40,715 bases of DNA, taken from NCBI GenBank assembly GCA_035649575.1, contig DASRJH010000243.1:1-40715 (forward strand). The letters run 5' to 3'. The stretch comes from DASVAL01 sp035649575. GTDB lineage: Bacteria; Planctomycetota; UBA1135; UBA2386. The notes beneath the pieces were generated by a model. It did no database searches, was not told where the DNA came from, and saw nothing but the letters and a program-made list of their open reading frames with translations. The translations under genes and the position numbers were made by a program. The stretch's first letter is position 1, and every line of letters begins with the position of its first letter. Positions 9,223 through 16,692 of the stretch are shown here, piece after piece.

Positions 9223-11204
9223 AGCTCTGCACCCTGCACGAGCGCCCGCGCGCGCAGCAGCTCGCCGGTGTTCCAGGCCTGCGCAAAGGTGCCTCCCGGC
9301 CGCTGCGGTTCTTCGGCGTCGAACACCTCGCTGACGTGATCGAGACCGGCGCGATCGAGCTCGGGCAGGAAACCATCGAGCCACACACCGAGCGCCCTGC
9401 GTTCTTCGGCCAGGCGGTCGTCGGGCACCGCGCGCAGCGCCGCCTCGACGTAGAACCCCGACAACCACGGCCACACGGTGCCCTGGTGGTAGGCCGAGTC
9501 ACGCGCGTCCGGCCCACCTTCGTAGCGGGGCCGGTAGGCCGGATCGCGCGGCGACAGCGTGCGCAGTCCGCGCGGCGTCACGAGCTCCTCGCGCGCCTTC
9601 TGCACGACGCCGGCACGCTGTGCGGCCGTGAGCGGTGACAACGGCAGGGCCGCCGCGAGCACCATGTTCGGCCGCACCGTGCGATCGGCCACACCCTCGT
9701 GCAGGCGATCGGCGAGGTAGGCTCCATCTTCGAGCCAGAGACCCGCCACGAACGCCGCGCCACAGCGATCGCGCGCCTCGGCGAACCGCTGCTGTGACTG
9801 CTGGGTCAAGAACGCGAGCAGTGAATACCACAGGGCCTGGATCTCGACCGGCTGTCCCTCGCGCGGCGTCACGGGCCCCGTCGCGATCTGCGCGTCCATC
9901 CAGGTTGCGTTGAGGTTTGGCCCGCCGGCCGACAACAGCCCCGCCGCATCGACCGCGAGCCCGAGGTCGGTGCCGGCCAGGTAGGCGTCGGCGATGCTCG
10001 AGAGGGCCGGAACGAACTGTTCGCGCACGAGCGTGCGATCGCCGCCCGCTTTGGCGTAGCGTTGCACCGCGAGCGCGAACCACAACGCTGCATCGCAACT
10101 GCCGTAGCTGCTGTCGTCGGTGCTGCGGCCAAAGATGTTCGGCAAGAGGCCGCGGCGCAGGAACGGGAGCGCCCCCACGAGGACCTCCGCACAGACTTCC
10201 AGGTTGCCGCGCGCCAGCGTGAGACCGGGCAGCGCGATGAAGTCGTCGCGGCCCCATTCGCCGAACCACGGGAAACCCGCGAGCACTCCGCGGCGTGCAC
10301 CCGCGGCCCGCCAGTCCCCGGCGCGGTAGAGGAAGTCGTCGGCCCCGAGCTCGAGCCTCGATTGCAGCACGTCCTCGCACGCGGTGGCCGCCCGCGCGCG
10401 TTCGCCCGCGGCAGCAACCACGGCCTCCCACGCGGTCGCCGGATCCTCGCATGGCAGCTCGAGCGAGAACGCGGCCGTGGCCACGCCGCCGGGAGCGAGG
10501 TCGAGCTCGAGCACACCGGGGCTCCAGCGGTTGCCGACGTGGTCGTAGCCACGGTCGCGGTCGATGACGTAGAGGAAATCGCGATACCAGGCCGGCTCGG
10601 GACGAAAGCCCGCGATGCCGCCGGCGGACAACCACAACACTGGCAGCGAGTCGTCGGGCCGGAAGCCCCAACTCGCGCCGCGCGCGTGCACGGTGCCGTG
10701 AAAGCGCGGGTCGACAGCCGGTAGCTTGTCGGCGTCGCACCACCCGAGCAGCGGGCGCACACACAGACGCTGCGGCCGCGAGCCCAGACAGCGCCACCTC
10801 ACGAGCAGCAGCGGCGGCACCCCGCCCGCTGTCTTCTGCAGCGCCACGGTCCGTTCGAGCACGGCGTCCGCCGTCTGGAACGTCCACCGCGGCAGCGGCC
10901 GATGCACGAAGGACACCTGCGCCTCTGCCGCCGACGGCGCTGGCAGACTGCGCCAGTGCGCATGCATGAGGAAGGTCTCCCCCGCCGGCCCGACGAGACG
11001 TTCGTCGAGACCCGCGACGATCAGGTGCCGACGCGCCCCGGCCCCGCGTGCAATCCACAAGCCGTGGTAACGACGCGTCGGCAGATCGGCCGCAGTGCCG
11101 CAGGCGTAGCCACCCGCTCCATCCGTCAGCAGCCACTCGACGACGGTGCTCGCGCCGGCGGCCTCACGGGCGTGGGATCGAGCAGAGGACCTGGCAGACG
11201 CCAT
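9219..11204 (-). CDS. Glycogen debranching enzyme, archaeal/bacterial GDE type
   Basis: About 661 residues, first gene of the storage-glucan operon. The N-terminal part (WLLTDGAGGYACGT, then RRYHGLWIA) matches the GDE_N domain and the C-terminal half the GDE_C (alpha,alpha)6 barrel. Clear landmarks are FGEWGRDDFIALPGL, GPNLNATWMDA, GPVTPREGQPVEIQALWY and YHQGTVWPWLSGFY. The enzyme removes branches (amylo-alpha-1,6-glucosidase activity) so that the phosphorylase can continue. The ATG at 11204 is chosen because it is preceded by a promoter-like pair; the more upstream TTG at 11249 falls inside the -35 hexamer of that promoter. Divergent from glgC with 134 nt between the starts, so synthesis and breakdown genes may share a control region. 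Confidence 0.9.
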   Translation of the reverse strand: MASARSSARSHAREAAGASTVVEWLLTDGAGGYACGTAADLPTRRYHGLWIARGAGARRHLIVAGLDERLVGPAGETFLMHAHWRSLPAPSAAEAQVSFVHRPLPRWTFQTADAVLERTVALQKTAGGVPPLLLVRWRCLGSRPQRLCVRPLLGWCDADKLPAVDPRFHGTVHARGASWGFRPDDSLPVLWLSAGGIAGFRPEPAWYRDFLYVIDRDRGYDHVGNRWSPGVLELDLAPGGVATAAFSLELPCEDPATAWEAVVAAAGERARAATACEDVLQSRLELGADDFLYRAGDWRAAGARRGVLAGFPWFGEWGRDDFIALPGLTLARGNLEVCAEVLVGALPFLRRGLLPNIFGRSTDDSSYGSCDAALWFALAVQRYAKAGGDRTLVREQFVPALSSIADAYLAGTDLGLAVDAAGLLSAGGPNLNATWMDAQIATGPVTPREGQPVEIQALWYSLLAFLTQQSQQRFAEARDRCGAAFVAGLWLEDGAYLADRLHEGVADRTVRPNMVLAAALPLSPLTAAQRAGVVQKAREELVTPRGLRTLSPRDPAYRPRYEGGPDARDSAYHQGTVWPWLSGFYVEAALRAVPDDRLAEERRALGVWLDGFLPELDRAGLDHVSEVFDAEEPQRPGGTFAQAWNTGELLRARALVQGAEL

Positions 11205-11221
11205 CGAGTTCAGCAGGTGCA

Positions 11222-11249
11222 AGCCTACGTCTCCAACTCGAGGTATCAA
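11222..11249 (-). promoter_or_regulatory. Candidate sigma70-type promoter of the debranching-GH57-synthase/phosphorylase operon
   Basis: On the minus strand TTGATA (11249-11244) and TAGGCT (11227-11222) are separated by 16 bp. The second hexamer lies 17 nt before the ATG at 11204, implying a very short leader. This arrangement argues against the in-frame TTG at 11249 being a start codon. Confidence 0.5.
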
Positions 11250-11338
11250 CGCTCGTTCTGGACCGGATTCGGAACGAGGCCCTGTCGCGACGCCGCCGCT
11301 CGCTGCATCCTTCCACCGCCGCGTTCGTTGGAGCCCCC

Positions 11339-12577
11339 ATGGTCACTCTGGACCTCAAGAGCACGCTGACGTTCATCCTCGCCGGTGGGGAAGGCAGTCG
11401 CTTGAAGCCGCTGACGCAAGAGCGTGCAAAGCCCGCGGTCCCGTTCGGCGGCTGTTACCGCATCATCGACTTCACGCTCAGCAACTGCATCCACTCGGGC
11501 CTGCGCCGCATCAATCTGCTGACGCAGTATCAGGCACGCTCACTCGAAGAGCACATCCGGTTCGGCTGGAACTTCCTGCCGCGGCGCCTCGAGCAGTGGA
11601 TCACGTGTACGCCGCCGCATCACGTCTCGGTCGGCAAGTGGTATCGCGGCACCGCGGATGCGATCTTCCACAACCTGCACACGATCCGCGACTGGGCGCC
11701 ACCCAACATCGCCGTGCTGTCGGGCGACCACATCTACCAGATGGACTACCGCGACATGTTCCGCGAGCACGCGGAGCACGGCGCTGCCCTGACGGTCGGC
11801 GCCGTGCGCATCAAGGTCGAGGAGGCGCCGCGGTTCGGCATCCTGCAGGTCGCCGCAGACGGCCGCGTGAGGGGCTTCGTCGAGAAGCCGAAACACGACG
11901 CGCCGCAGATCCCCGGCGAGCCCGGCTTCTGCCTCGCGTCGATGGGCATCTACGTGTTCGAGACGAACGAAGTCGTGCGCCGACTGCGCGAGGACAACGA
12001 CATGCCAGAGGGCCAGGGCGGCGACTTCGGCCAGCACGTGATCCCGCGCATGATCGAGAGTGTGCCCGTCTACGCGCACTACTTCCGCGGCCGCGACGGC
12101 AGCCCCGATCCCTACTGGCGCGACGTCGGCACGATCGAGGCCTACTTCGAGGCCAACATGGACCTGTGCAGCGTGAAGCCGAAGCTCAACCTCTACGACC
12201 AGGACTGGCCGACCTACACGCTGTGGCACAACGACCCGCCCGCGAAGACGGTGTTCTCCGAGTCCGGCGACGGCCGGCGCGCCGAAGTGCAGGACTCGCT
12301 CGTGTGCCCCGGCGTCGTCGTCTCGGGAGCCAAGGTGCGGCGCTCGCTGCTCAGCAACCGCGTGCGCGTCGAGGAGCACAGCCAGCTCGACGAGTGCATC
12401 GTGATGCGCGGCGCCCAGGTCGGCAGACACTGCAAGCTCAAGCGCGTGATCGTCGACAAGTGGAACAAGGTGCCCGACGGCACCGTGATCGGTTACGACC
12501 TGGACGCCGACAAGAAGCGGTTCGCGGTCTCGCAGACGGGCATCGTCGTGGTCGAACACGGGCACGCATGGGGATGA
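11339..12577 (+). CDS. glgC: Glucose-1-phosphate adenylyltransferase (ADP-glucose pyrophosphorylase)
   Basis: A 412-residue GlgC, close to the usual bacterial length. It makes ADP-glucose from ATP and glucose-1-phosphate, the committed step of bacterial glycogen synthesis. Motifs in order: FILAGGEGSRLKPLT (nucleotide binding), AKPAVPFGG, IIDFTLSNC, WYRGTADAIFHN, LSGDHIYQMDY, FVEKP, SMGIYVFE and YWRDVGTIEAYFEANMDL, followed by a left-handed beta-helix C-terminal part with SGAKVRRSLLS. The ATG at 11339 directly precedes the catalytic domain. The downstream glycosyltransferase starts within its stop codon (ATGA). It is divergent from the glycogen operon. Allosteric effectors cannot be inferred here. 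Confidence 0.95.
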   Translation: MVTLDLKSTLTFILAGGEGSRLKPLTQERAKPAVPFGGCYRIIDFTLSNCIHSGLRRINLLTQYQARSLEEHIRFGWNFLPRRLEQWITCTPPHHVSVGKWYRGTADAIFHNLHTIRDWAPPNIAVLSGDHIYQMDYRDMFREHAEHGAALTVGAVRIKVEEAPRFGILQVAADGRVRGFVEKPKHDAPQIPGEPGFCLASMGIYVFETNEVVRRLREDNDMPEGQGGDFGQHVIPRMIESVPVYAHYFRGRDGSPDPYWRDVGTIEAYFEANMDLCSVKPKLNLYDQDWPTYTLWHNDPPAKTVFSESGDGRRAEVQDSLVCPGVVVSGAKVRRSLLSNRVRVEEHSQLDECIVMRGAQVGRHCKLKRVIVDKWNKVPDGTVIGYDLDADKKRFAVSQTGIVVVEHGHAWG

Positions 12578-13320
12578 CCACACCGGCCGTTGCGTTCGTG
12601 ATCCCGGCGCACAACGAGGTGGACCAGCTCGGCGCAACGCTCGCAGCCCTGGAAACGGCGTGCACGGCGCTCGGCGAAGTGGCCCACGAAGTCGTGGTCG
12701 TCGACGACGCCTCGACCGACGGCACCGGTGAGCTCGCGCGCTCGCTCGGAGCCACGGTCGTGCACGTCGAGTGCCGGCAGATCGCCGCGGCGCGCAACGC
12801 CGGAGCGCGCGCGACCACGGCCCCGATCCTCGTCTTCGTCGACGCCGACACGCTCGTCAACGCGCAGACACTCGGCGAGGCGATTGCCGTGCTGCGCGAG
12901 GGTGCTCTCGGCGGCGGCGCCATGGTGAAGCTCGACGGCCGCATCCCGTTCACGGCCAAGGTCATGCTCGAGCTGCTCGTCGTGATGTTCCGTCTATTCC
13001 AGTACACGGGCGGTTGCTTCCTGTTCTGCCGGCGTGATGCGTTCGTCGACGCGGGCGGTTTCGACGAGATGTTCTTCGCGGGCGAGGAGATCGAGCTCGC
13101 GAAGGCCTTGAAGCGCGTCGGCAAGCAGCGTGGCATCGCGCGACGCCGGCGGTTCCGCATCGTGCGACACCGCGTCGTCACGTCGGGCCGCAAGGTGCGC
13201 GCCTACACGACGTGGGAGACGCTGCGCATGTTCGCGGGTCTGCTGCGCCGCGGCCGCGCCGCCCTGAAGTCGCGAGCCGGCCTCGAGTTCTGGTACGAAC
13301 GGCGCCCCGACACGCGGTAG
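12574..13320 (+). CDS. Family 2 glycosyltransferase
   Basis: A 248-residue GT-A fold glycosyltransferase. VAFVIPAHNEVDQL opens the nucleotide-binding fold, VVVVDDASTDGTGE follows, and ILVFVDADTLVN contains the D-x-D-type metal/nucleotide motif; GGFDEMFFAGEEIELAKAL fits the acceptor-side acidic motif. The product is unknown: transfer to a lipid, polysaccharide or glycan is inference. Its ATG overlaps the glgC stop (ATGA); an in-frame ATG two codons upstream at 12568 is the alternative. Co-transcription with glgC is likely. The last 36 nt (13285-13320) recur in the same orientation at 14661-14696, on the far side of the inserted methyltransferase gene. Confidence 0.85.
   Translation: MTTPAVAFVIPAHNEVDQLGATLAALETACTALGEVAHEVVVVDDASTDGTGELARSLGATVVHVECRQIAAARNAGARATTAPILVFVDADTLVNAQTLGEAIAVLREGALGGGAMVKLDGRIPFTAKVMLELLVVMFRLFQYTGGCFLFCRRDAFVDAGGFDEMFFAGEEIELAKALKRVGKQRGIARRRRFRIVRHRVVTSGRKVRAYTTWETLRMFAGLLRRGRAALKSRAGLEFWYERRPDTR
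13285..13320 (+). repeat. Direct repeat, left copy (3' end of the glycosyltransferase gene)
   Basis: This copy encodes the last residues FWYERRPDTR plus the stop. It matches 14661-14696 at 30 of 36 positions by eye. The two copies flank a 1.34-kb segment carrying one minus-strand methyltransferase and one copy of the 80-bp repeat. Confidence 0.7.
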
Positions 13321-13363
13321 TTCGTCATCGGCGCAACGCGGCGGACGCGGGCATCATGAAAAC

Positions 13364-14359
13364 TCAACTCGCTTTGCGATACACCGCCACCGCGAAGTCG
13401 TGCTCGAGCATCTTCGACGCCAGCATCCGGTCTTCGATCTGCGCGAGCACGGACAGCCACGCCTGCGCCTCCTGATCGCCGTCCTCGAAGTTGTGTCCGA
13501 TCTTGCTCAGCAGCAGGTGAAGCAGCGTTCCGCCGTAGGGCCGGATCTCGACCTGCTCGAACAGCTCGTTCATGGTCGGAAGGATCATCGAGGACTCGAC
13601 TGCCTCCGACGGATCGTTCAGGACCATGTAGAGGAGGCTCGGTCGATACTCCCTCGCCTTGATGTGGCCATCGGCCTTTCGACGAAGCCGAACAGGTAAC
13701 AGCGGCAACAGCCTGTTGATCGCTCTCATCTGCTCCGCGGTCCATTGGAACCGCGTTGGCCCAACGAACTCGTTGAGCAGGAACAGGCCCCCTGGTTCGA
13801 GGCGATCGCGGAGCGCGAGCAGGACGCGTCGCAGCGGTGTGATGTGGTGCACGGAGTGCTCACCGATGACCACGTCGAACGACTCATCTCCGGCTCCGTT
13901 CAGCTTCGGGTCGGCGACGTCCGCGACGCGGAACTCGACGACCGAGTCGAGCCCGGCTTCCTTCGCGTTGCGCCTCGCACTGTCGATCGCAGCCGGAGTC
14001 AGATCGACTCCGAGGATCTTCGAGAAGCGGCCGGTTCGGGCCCAAGCCAGCTCGCGCGCGCCTTCGCCACAGCCAACAGAGAGGCCGCGAAGACCGGCCC
14101 CCAGGTGCTTGTTGGCGATCCATGAGTAGTGGTCGACTGCCGGGTCGCCGGAGATCAGCGTGTTCCACCGGCGCTGAATCGCGGGCACCGACCACCATTG
14201 ATCGTTTCGCACAGGCCTCGAGTAGGTCTCGATCGTGCGTCCTCGCCCTGAAAGCAGCGTGCGTTTGACCAGTTGCGCCGCGCGCGTGGGAAGGCGCGAC
14301 AACAGCAACTGCACGTCGCGGAAGTTGACGATGTTCCCGAGCACGGAAGTCGCCTTCAC
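13364..14359 (-). CDS. Class I SAM-dependent methyltransferase
   Basis: A 331-residue protein with a Rossmann methyltransferase core. LRGLSVGCGEGARELAWA is SAM-binding motif I, ILGVDLTPAAIDSAR supplies the acidic ribose-binding position, FDVVIGEHSVHHI is motif-IV-like, and LEPGGLFLLNEFVGP is the post-core strand. The N-terminal 90 residues (DQWWSVPAIQRRWN) and C-terminal 100 residues are probably substrate-recognition parts; the substrate is unknown. By eye its third-position GC is lower than that of its neighbours, which suggests a different origin. It is the only gene between two copies of the glycosyltransferase 3' end. The start is a GTG at 14359, with an 80-bp repeat element upstream. 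The start choice is moderate; the family assignment is firm. Confidence 0.85.
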   Translation of the reverse strand: MKATSVLGNIVNFRDVQLLLSRLPTRAAQLVKRTLLSGRGRTIETYSRPVRNDQWWSVPAIQRRWNTLISGDPAVDHYSWIANKHLGAGLRGLSVGCGEGARELAWARTGRFSKILGVDLTPAAIDSARRNAKEAGLDSVVEFRVADVADPKLNGAGDESFDVVIGEHSVHHITPLRRVLLALRDRLEPGGLFLLNEFVGPTRFQWTAEQMRAINRLLPLLPVRLRRKADGHIKAREYRPSLLYMVLNDPSEAVESSMILPTMNELFEQVEIRPYGGTLLHLLLSKIGHNFEDGDQEAQAWLSVLAQIEDRMLASKMLEHDFAVAVYRKAS

Positions 14360-14468
14360 GTCACCGCAGCCTTCGTGTTTGCTGGCTCGAGTTGCATCCG
14401 TTGCTGCTGGAGAATCTCTCTCCGATGAGAACTTGGCCGCGGCCAGCCACAGGGGGATGGGAAGAACC

Positions 14469-14551
14469 AGCTGCAGTTCCGGACCGCCCGGAATCCCCCG
14501 GCACGATCTCTCTTGCCGGCACTCGCGTCAACGCCCCTTCCGAGCCCGTAC
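14469..14551 (-). repeat. 80-bp intergenic repeat, copy A (upstream of the methyltransferase)
   Basis: Inverted copy of the elements at 26181-26259 and 29361-29441. On the minus strand it reads GGGCTCGG, GGCGTTGACGCGAGTGCCGG, GAGATCGTG and a palindrome TTCCGG-N5-CCGGAA (14493-14477), ending in GCAGCT. Similarity with copy B may continue a little further upstream (to about 14588). Its 3' edge is about 109 nt before the GTG start at 14359, in the orientation of that gene. TTGACG and GATCGT are spaced 17 bp in all copies, so promoter activity is possible. Confidence 0.75.
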
Positions 14552-14660
14552 GGCAGCTGTTGGTCTGCCCGTTCCACCCCACAAGACCCGTCCCCGCCCG
14601 CTACTCCCAGCAGGCCCACGCGCCCTGCTCCGCCCTGGGAGTCCGCTGGCCGACACCGTC

Positions 14661-14696
14661 GGGTTCTGGCACGAACGGCGCCCCGGCACGCAGTGA
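14661..14696 (+). pseudogene. Duplicated 3' end of the family 2 glycosyltransferase gene
   Basis: It encodes FWHERRPGTQ plus stop, against FWYERRPDTR plus stop in the intact gene (30 of 36 nucleotides identical by eye). Weak similarity may extend about 20 nt further upstream. It has no start or catalytic region of its own, so it is either a gene remnant or the right-hand direct repeat of an insertion. Confidence 0.6.
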
Positions 14697-14728
14697 ACAA
14701 GTGATGTAGCCAAGACTGCGGCGCCGGC

Positions 14729-16003
14729 TCAGCGCAGCAGCGGCGCGAGCTCGGTCGCGAGCCACTTCGCGACCACTTCGTTGCCGCGCACGCTGAGATG
14801 TCCGCCGTCGGCGATGAACAGCTGCTCGGGGTCGGGCTCGGCCGCGAGGATCGGCGTCGCGTCGAACGCGGGAATTCCGAGGTCCTTGGCGACCGCCAGC
14901 CATCGCGTCTGCGCGCGGCCGCGTTCGTAGTCGGCCGGTGCGAAGCCCAGCCGCTGCAGCTCGGCGACGCGCTTTTGTTCGACGACCTGCCACACGGTGG
15001 GCAGCACGACAAAGACGAGGGGCCGCGGGCCTGCGACCTCGAGCGCGCGCTGCAGGGCGGTGCGCAAACGCGCCGCGACGCGCGGCATCGCGGGTGGCGT
15101 CCCGGCCGCCCACGTCTTGTTCTCGTCGATCACGTCGAGGAAGAGCCCCGCGTGCTGTTGTGCCTCGGTCGGCATGCCGGCCCTGCGCTGCTCTTCCTCG
15201 GGGTCCGGGGGCAGATCCATGATCGGCGACAACGATGGCCAATAGGTCAGGATCCAGGCCTCGAGCCACAACGCGGTGCGCGAGCGCATCGCGAGCCGCG
15301 CGCGCCACGACGTGTGCACGAGCCGCACCATCGGCCCACTCAGCATGAGCCCGGCGTAGACCGTGCGCTGTGGACTCACTTCGTCCATCGCGTCGTTGCC
15401 GAGGAAGCCGCAGAGCACGAACGCGTCAGCCGAAAACCGCGGGTCGAGCCGCGCCATGTGCTTGACCGCATGGCTGCAGCCGTAGCCCGGCACGCCCGCG
15501 TTGCCGACCGTCGCCTCGAGCCCACCCGCCTGCAACGCCGCCGCGAGTCTCTCGGGCAGCGCTTCGTGCGCCTCGACGCCGTAGCCGAACACGAGCGAGT
15601 CGCCGGCCACGAGCACGCGCCGCTCGTTCGGGACCTTGGCGCCGAGCTCCGCGCCGCGCATTCCGAGGCTGTTGATCGAGACGGTCACCGGTGCAGCCTC
15701 GCCGGCCTGCAGCGTTCCGCGGTAGCCGGGCTGGAGTGCGATGTCGCCGTCTGGCGTCCCGACATACATGCCTGCCAGCTGCAGCTCGGTGAACCAGACC
15801 GGCGGCTGCCAGAAGCTGCGGAATGCGAGCTCGACTGCGATCGCCGCGACGACGAGCCCCAGCAACAGCGCGGTCAGCACGAACGCCCAGCGCCGCCGCT
15901 TCCGCGGCTTTCCAGCACCGTTCTCCGCGAGAGAACCGGTCAGTTGGCCGCCTGCCGCTGCGGCAGGAATTCGCCGAGGAACTGAGGAAGCATCTTGCGC
16001 CAT
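14729..16003 (-). CDS. Membrane-anchored SGNH/GDSL-type hydrolase
   Basis: About 424 residues. A basic stretch (KPRKRRR) followed by a hydrophobic helix near residues 39-60 gives an N-terminal membrane anchor with the hydrolase outside. SGNH blocks are visible: VLVAGDSLVFGYGV with nucleophile Ser136, CGFLGNDAMDE for the Gly/Asn block, and a C-terminal ADGGHLS with catalytic Asp399 and His402. The family removes or transfers acyl groups, often from polysaccharide or cell-envelope glycans; the substrate here is unknown. The start at 16003 overlaps the upstream esterase by 64 nt. It is used because no later ATG, GTG or TTG precedes the anchor; a further upstream start at 16036 is possible. It is the last gene of the radical SAM-ATP-grasp-esterase cluster. 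Confidence 0.78.
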   Translation of the reverse strand: MAQDASSVPRRIPAAAAGGQLTGSLAENGAGKPRKRRRWAFVLTALLLGLVVAAIAVELAFRSFWQPPVWFTELQLAGMYVGTPDGDIALQPGYRGTLQAGEAAPVTVSINSLGMRGAELGAKVPNERRVLVAGDSLVFGYGVEAHEALPERLAAALQAGGLEATVGNAGVPGYGCSHAVKHMARLDPRFSADAFVLCGFLGNDAMDEVSPQRTVYAGLMLSGPMVRLVHTSWRARLAMRSRTALWLEAWILTYWPSLSPIMDLPPDPEEEQRRAGMPTEAQQHAGLFLDVIDENKTWAAGTPPAMPRVAARLRTALQRALEVAGPRPLVFVVLPTVWQVVEQKRVAELQRLGFAPADYERGRAQTRWLAVAKDLGIPAFDATPILAAEPDPEQLFIADGGHLSVRGNEVVAKWLATELAPLLR

Positions 16004-16692
16004 GTGACCCAGTCGTGCCGCCACGTTTTGTCCCACGCGTCGACGCGGTTCGGGATGCCCTTGGGGCCGAGCACGCGTTCGACGTTCCAGCTCTGCTGCG
16101 GATCCTCGAACTCACCCTGGCCGTGCGCGAGCAGGACGAACCGCTTGCGGAGCAGATCGAGATGCGCGCCTTCGAGCGCCGGCACGAAATCGAGCGGCGA
16201 GCTCTCGTGGTAGTCGCGGTTGATGCGCCCCTGCAGGAAGCGGTTCATGTTGTAGGTGCCGCTCAGACAGAAGGCCTTGCCGAACACGTCGGGGTGCCGG
16301 CACACGGCGGCCAGCGCGTTGAACGCGCCGATCGAGGCACCCGCGGTCCAGATCAGACCCTGGTCGCCGCCGCAGTCGCGCCAGATCGCCGGCACCACCT
16401 CGCGATAGAGGCATCGGTCGAACCGGTTCTGCATCGCGGCGGCCTCTTCGAGCGTCTTGCACTCCTTGAGCCACGCCTGTCCCGCGATCGAGTCGACGAC
16501 GTAGACCTTGAGGCGCAGGTCCTTCAGGAAGTCGCCGATCGCGGTGATCAGGTGGAAACGCTCGGGCTCCTCGGCGTCGCCACCCGCGGTCGGGAACAAG
16601 AGCAGCGGCGTGCCGCTGATGCCGTAGCGCACGAACGTGATCTCGCGGCCGCCGAGCGACGGAGACTTCCAGGTGATCTTGTGCTTGCTCAC
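15940..16692 (-). CDS. Alpha/beta-hydrolase-fold protein (esterase D/Fes-like)
   Basis: A 250-residue esterase-like protein. After an initial beta-strand region (REITFVRYG, PLLLFPTAGGD) it has the nucleophile elbow TAGASIGAFNA with Ser120 in a G-x-S-x-G setting, and a late WDKTWRHDW that may supply the histidine. It resembles the esterase-D/enterochelin-esterase branch without a signal peptide, so it is probably cytoplasmic. The GTG at 16692 overlaps the ATP-grasp stop (GTGA), tying the two together in translation; an ester- or amide-cleaving or acyl-transfer step in the same pathway is likely but inferred. The next gene overlaps its 3' end. Confidence 0.8.
   Translation of the reverse strand: MSKHKITWKSPSLGGREITFVRYGISGTPLLLFPTAGGDAEEPERFHLITAIGDFLKDLRLKVYVVDSIAGQAWLKECKTLEEAAAMQNRFDRCLYREVVPAIWRDCGGDQGLIWTAGASIGAFNALAAVCRHPDVFGKAFCLSGTYNMNRFLQGRINRDYHESSPLDFVPALEGAHLDLLRKRFVLLAHGQGEFEDPQQSWNVERVLGPKGIPNRVDAWDKTWRHDWVTWRKMLPQFLGEFLPQRQAAN

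Larger units (their letters stand above)
14360..14728. other. Non-coding gap of 369 nt with a repeat and a gene-end copy
   Basis: This stretch has no convincing gene. It holds the minus-strand copy of the 80-bp repeat (14469-14551) and the duplicated glycosyltransferase 3' end (14661-14696). Sequence between them reads open on the plus strand but has no recognisable protein features. Confidence 0.6.
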
